In this document: piece by piece, positions 14,165-16,528 of the stretch | Layout of the letters: each line of letters opens with the position of its first letter | Numbering within the stretch: the first letter of the stretch is position 1 | DNA from: JAVBOW01 sp031550615 | GTDB taxonomy: Bacteria > Bacteroidota > Bacteroidia > Bacteroidales > Rikenellaceae | Direction: 5' to 3' | Assembly: GCA_031550615.1 (NCBI GenBank) | Contig: JAVBOL010000012.1 | Coordinates: 1 to 16,528, forward strand | Length of the DNA stretch: 16,528 nt | Position numbers and translations under genes: made by a program | Notes under the pieces: model-generated | Seen by the model: the letters and a program-made list of their open reading frames with translations, nothing else | Databases searched by the model: none | What the model was told of the DNA's origin: nothing

Positions 14165-15844
14165 ATGAAGACACTCAGCTATATTGCGACCATATCGGCG
14201 TTGCTGCTCACCGCCCAGGGAATGGCGCAGCAAGCGGAAATATCCCGCAGCGTGGAGGTGACCAAAGCCTACCGCCCCGAGGCCGATGCGGCCCTTAAAC
14301 TGCCCACCGTCCCGCGCATGTTCGACACCGTGGCGCTGCGTCCCGAGATAAGTTATTCGATACGTCCGACAGGCTGGGCCACCGCATTCGCTGTCAAACC
14401 GATAGCCGCCGCCGGCATAAACGCCACCTATTACGAAAAGCAACCCGCGATATATCTGCGCGCGGGACTCGGCGCACCATTCCAGAGCGCCGCCGACGTC
14501 TATGTGCACAAAAAAATCAGCGGCGCGCAACTGGGCGGGTACTTCAACCATGAAGGGTGGTATGCCGACCTGAAAGACGACGCGGGTGCCGAGCAACCCG
14601 CCAAGCAGAGCACCAACGCCATGGGCGTATATTGCATAGCCCCGGCGGGGCTGCGCACCTCCATCGACGCACGCCTGGGCTACAGCTGGGATTACTACAC
14701 CCTCTACGGGCTGGCAGCGCCCTCCTCCTTCCCCGCGATGGATACCGGGAGCGCCAGGGCGCAGAGCTACTCGTCACCACAGGCGTCGGTCACCTTCGGC
14801 AACGACTTCACCGACCTGGACGCGGTCAACTTCCGCCTCGGGCTCAGGGGAGGCCACTTCGCCGACCGAAACGACAACAGCCAGAGAGAATGGGGTTTGA
14901 CAGGCGAGGCGGCGCGCAAATTCAGCTTCGGGAAACTCTCACTCATGGCCGGCGTCGAGGGCTGGAAGGGCGGCGGCAATTTGGACGGCTATAAAAATAC
15001 GATCTGGAGGGCCGAGCCGCTATACGAAATGCAGAACAGCCGTTTCCGCCTCGCCGCAGGTTTCAATTTCGCGTGGGACGACAACATGGCGGAGAGCAAG
15101 GCATGGGTCTTCCCGCGCGTGCGCCTGAGCTGGGATATCTCCAACGGCTATATCGTCCCCTTCATCGACGTGGACGGACACCTTACCAACAACGGCATGC
15201 GCAGCCTTGCCGAGCGCTGTCCCTACATGGCGCCGGGCATGGCCTCGCCAGACAACACGGCGCGGTATGATATGCACGGGGGTATTTCGGGAAGTTTCTC
15301 ATCGTCATTCTCATACAAGGCATTTGCCGGGGCGAGCTTCTACCGTTCGCATATCGCCATGGTCTACTTCTACGACGAGGGCAACACCGGCAGCTTCCTG
15401 CCGGCGGCGCAGGACGCGGTGCAGGTGACCGTGGGCGGCGAGATATCGGCTCGCATACCCGGCGGCCTCGAGGCGCTGGCCTCACTGTGCATGCACGTAT
15501 ACCCCGAGAATACATCCTCGACGAAGGTCGCCGACCTGCCCGACCTCGAAATTGGCCTCGGGGCGCGCTACACGTGGCGCGAGAGGCTGACCCTCCAGGC
15601 GGGGCTGGACGTGACCGGCAATCGCTACTGCCTCGGCGGCAGGGCATTCTCGGCGGGGATGATCTATGTCGACAGCAGGATCGATCCGGTGGCCGACCTG
15701 CATTTCCAGGCCGATTACCGTGTGGCAGGGACGTGGAATCTGTTTTTGCGCGCACGCAACCTGCTCAACATGGAGCTCTACCCCTACGCGCACTACCGGG
15801 GACAGGGGATCAACGCCCTGGGCGGGGTCTCGGTTACGTTCTAA
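14165..15844 (+). CDS. Outer-membrane beta-barrel protein, TonB-receptor-like without plug
   Basis: 559-residue protein with a signal peptide (MKTLSYIATISALLLTAQGMA, cut near residue 22). The ATG at 14165 is preferred over the TTG at 14159 because it directly begins the signal. The mature N-terminus EISRSVEVTKAYRPEADAALKLPTVP is short and lacks a TonB plug domain. The rest alternates polar and hydrophobic residues with many aromatic strand ends and Gly/Asp/Asn turns, as in a barrel: YLRAGLGAPF, GGYFNHEGWYADL, LSWDISNGYIVPF, FRLAAGFNFAWDD. The final residues LGGVSVTF end in Phe, the usual signal for insertion by the BAM machinery. Late strands (WNLFLRARNLLNMELYPYAHYRG) look like the end of a TonB-dependent receptor. 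It probably works with the TPR protein upstream. Cargo unknown. Confidence 0.8.
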   Translation: MKTLSYIATISALLLTAQGMAQQAEISRSVEVTKAYRPEADAALKLPTVPRMFDTVALRPEISYSIRPTGWATAFAVKPIAAAGINATYYEKQPAIYLRAGLGAPFQSAADVYVHKKISGAQLGGYFNHEGWYADLKDDAGAEQPAKQSTNAMGVYCIAPAGLRTSIDARLGYSWDYYTLYGLAAPSSFPAMDTGSARAQSYSSPQASVTFGNDFTDLDAVNFRLGLRGGHFADRNDNSQREWGLTGEAARKFSFGKLSLMAGVEGWKGGGNLDGYKNTIWRAEPLYEMQNSRFRLAAGFNFAWDDNMAESKAWVFPRVRLSWDISNGYIVPFIDVDGHLTNNGMRSLAERCPYMAPGMASPDNTARYDMHGGISGSFSSSFSYKAFAGASFYRSHIAMVYFYDEGNTGSFLPAAQDAVQVTVGGEISARIPGGLEALASLCMHVYPENTSSTKVADLPDLEIGLGARYTWRERLTLQAGLDVTGNRYCLGGRAFSAGMIYVDSRIDPVADLHFQADYRVAGTWNLFLRARNLLNMELYPYAHYRGQGINALGGVSVTF

Positions 15845-15860
15845 CGAAATTCTAACGAAA
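15839..15860 (+). repeat. Tandem 11-bp duplication across the barrel stop codon
   Basis: TTCTAACGAAA occurs twice without a gap (15839-15849 and 15850-15860). The first copy contains the final Phe codon and TAA stop of the barrel gene. The second puts another TTC-TAA just ahead of, and partly in, the terminator stem. Confidence 0.7.
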
Positions 15861-15892
15861 GAGGGCTGCACGTCGTGCAGCCCTCTTTCGTT
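15854..15892. terminator. Strong two-way terminator between barrel gene and clpB
   Basis: A perfect 18-bp stem joins 15854-15871 and 15875-15892 with a 3-base loop. The GC-rich core is AGGGCTGCAC. The arms carry AAAG/CTTT so that a T-rich tail follows on both strands. It starts 9 bases after the barrel stop, and its last base is also the last base of the clpB stop codon on the - strand. It should stop transcription from both sides. Confidence 0.92.
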
Positions 15893-16528
15893 CACTTCCC
15901 GTTACTGAACGTCAACCCGGCAGGTCCGGCGTCGATGCGTATCGGGAATTGCTTGTCTACCTTGCCCCCGAGAATCTGCTTGGAGAGCTCGTTGACCACC
16001 TCGCGCTGCAGGGTGCGCTTCACGGGCCGTGCCCCGTACATCGGGTCGAAGCCCGCAGAGGCGATCCATTCCATCGCCGAGGGAGTCACTTCGAGCGTCA
16101 CCCCGCCAGCGGAGAGCATCTCGCGGATCTTTTCCACCTGGATGGACACAATGCTCAGCACGTCGCCGCGCGTGAGGGGGGTGAACATCACGATCTCGTC
16201 GATGCGGTTGATGAACTCCGGTTTGAGGGTCTGCTTCATCAGGTCGACCACCTGGTCGCGCGTATTTTCGATCACTTCGGCGCTGACCACCCCGTCGGAG
16301 TCCATTGCCGAAAAGTTCTCCATTATCACTCCCGAGCCCATGTTCGAGGTCATGATGATTATCGTGTTGCGGAAATCGACCGTGCGCCCTTTGTTGTCGG
16401 TCAGGCGACCGTCGTCCAACATCTGCAACAGTATGTTGAACACGTCGGGGTGCGCCTTTTCTATCTCGTCGAGCAGCACCACCGAGTATGGCTTGCGCCG
16501 CACGGCCTCGGTCAGCTGGCCGCCCTCG
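15892..16528 (-). CDS. clpB: ClpB disaggregase, C-terminal part (5' end outside window)
   Basis: The visible 211 or so residues are the end of ClpB, a hexameric Hsp100 AAA+ chaperone that pulls proteins out of aggregates with DnaK. The frame is open to the window edge (EGGQLTEAVRRKPYS), so the start lies outside; the in-frame ATG-like Met at 16503 is not the start. Features of the second nucleotide-binding domain are present. They are Walker B VVLLDEIEKAHPDV, sensor 1 IIIMTSNMGS, the arginine-finger region FINRIDEIVMF, and sensor 2 YGARPVKR. The small C-terminal domain ends in GLTFSNGK. The ClpX-type ClpP-docking loop is not expected in ClpB and none is seen here. It converges with the barrel gene at a shared terminator. 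Confidence 0.93.
   Translation of the reverse strand, partial: EGGQLTEAVRRKPYSVVLLDEIEKAHPDVFNILLQMLDDGRLTDNKGRTVDFRNTIIIMTSNMGSGVIMENFSAMDSDGVVSAEVIENTRDQVVDLMKQTLKPEFINRIDEIVMFTPLTRGDVLSIVSIQVEKIREMLSAGGVTLEVTPSAMEWIASAGFDPMYGARPVKRTLQREVVNELSKQILGGKVDKQFPIRIDAGPAGLTFSNGK

Overview
The window looks like a piece of chromosome from a GC-rich member of the Bacteroidales, most like Alistipes/Rikenellaceae. This is inferred from four things: fimbrillin-type and FISUMP surface proteins, Bacteroidetes-type promoters (TTTG / TAnnTTTG), the gene order tig-clpP-clpX, and A-rich translation starts without clear Shine-Dalgarno sites. Species cannot be assigned from the sequence alone.

Positions 1-5977 are an accessory surface region read on the + strand. 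It opens with the 3' part of a mosaic adhesin: a fimbrillin-like portion, an Ig-like stretch and a C-terminal FISUMP/C-lectin-like module, with an abrupt drop in GC inside the gene. After a leader with two stem-loops comes a fimbrillin-like lipoprotein, and then a clostripain-family (C11) lipoprotein protease with His134/Cys207. The protease is chained by three successive 4-base ATGA start/stop overlaps to a thioredoxin-like protein (CDGC) and two tiny unassigned membrane proteins. A second thioredoxin-like paralogue, in which the CxxC has become CHES, follows 32 bases later. The compact, coupled organisation suggests the products work together at the cell envelope. The most interesting hypothesis is a pilus-associated protease/thiol cassette.

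Positions 5978-9610 are core housekeeping: a near-consensus Bacteroidetes promoter, tRNA-Leu(UAG), trigger factor (tig), clpP and clpX. tRNA and tig appear to share the promoter. clpP and clpX overlap by one base (TAATG). Together they form a protein folding and degradation cluster. A TupA-like ATP-grasp gene follows clpX and converges with a small OsmC-family gene on the - strand.

Positions 11090-15844 hold an exported TPR protein of 986 residues and an outer-membrane beta-barrel protein of 559 residues. They are separated by an AT-rich imperfect palindrome. They look like a periplasm/outer-membrane pair of unknown function. An 18-bp perfect hairpin then serves as a two-way terminator against the converging clpB, of which only the 3' end (second AAA+ domain) lies in the window.
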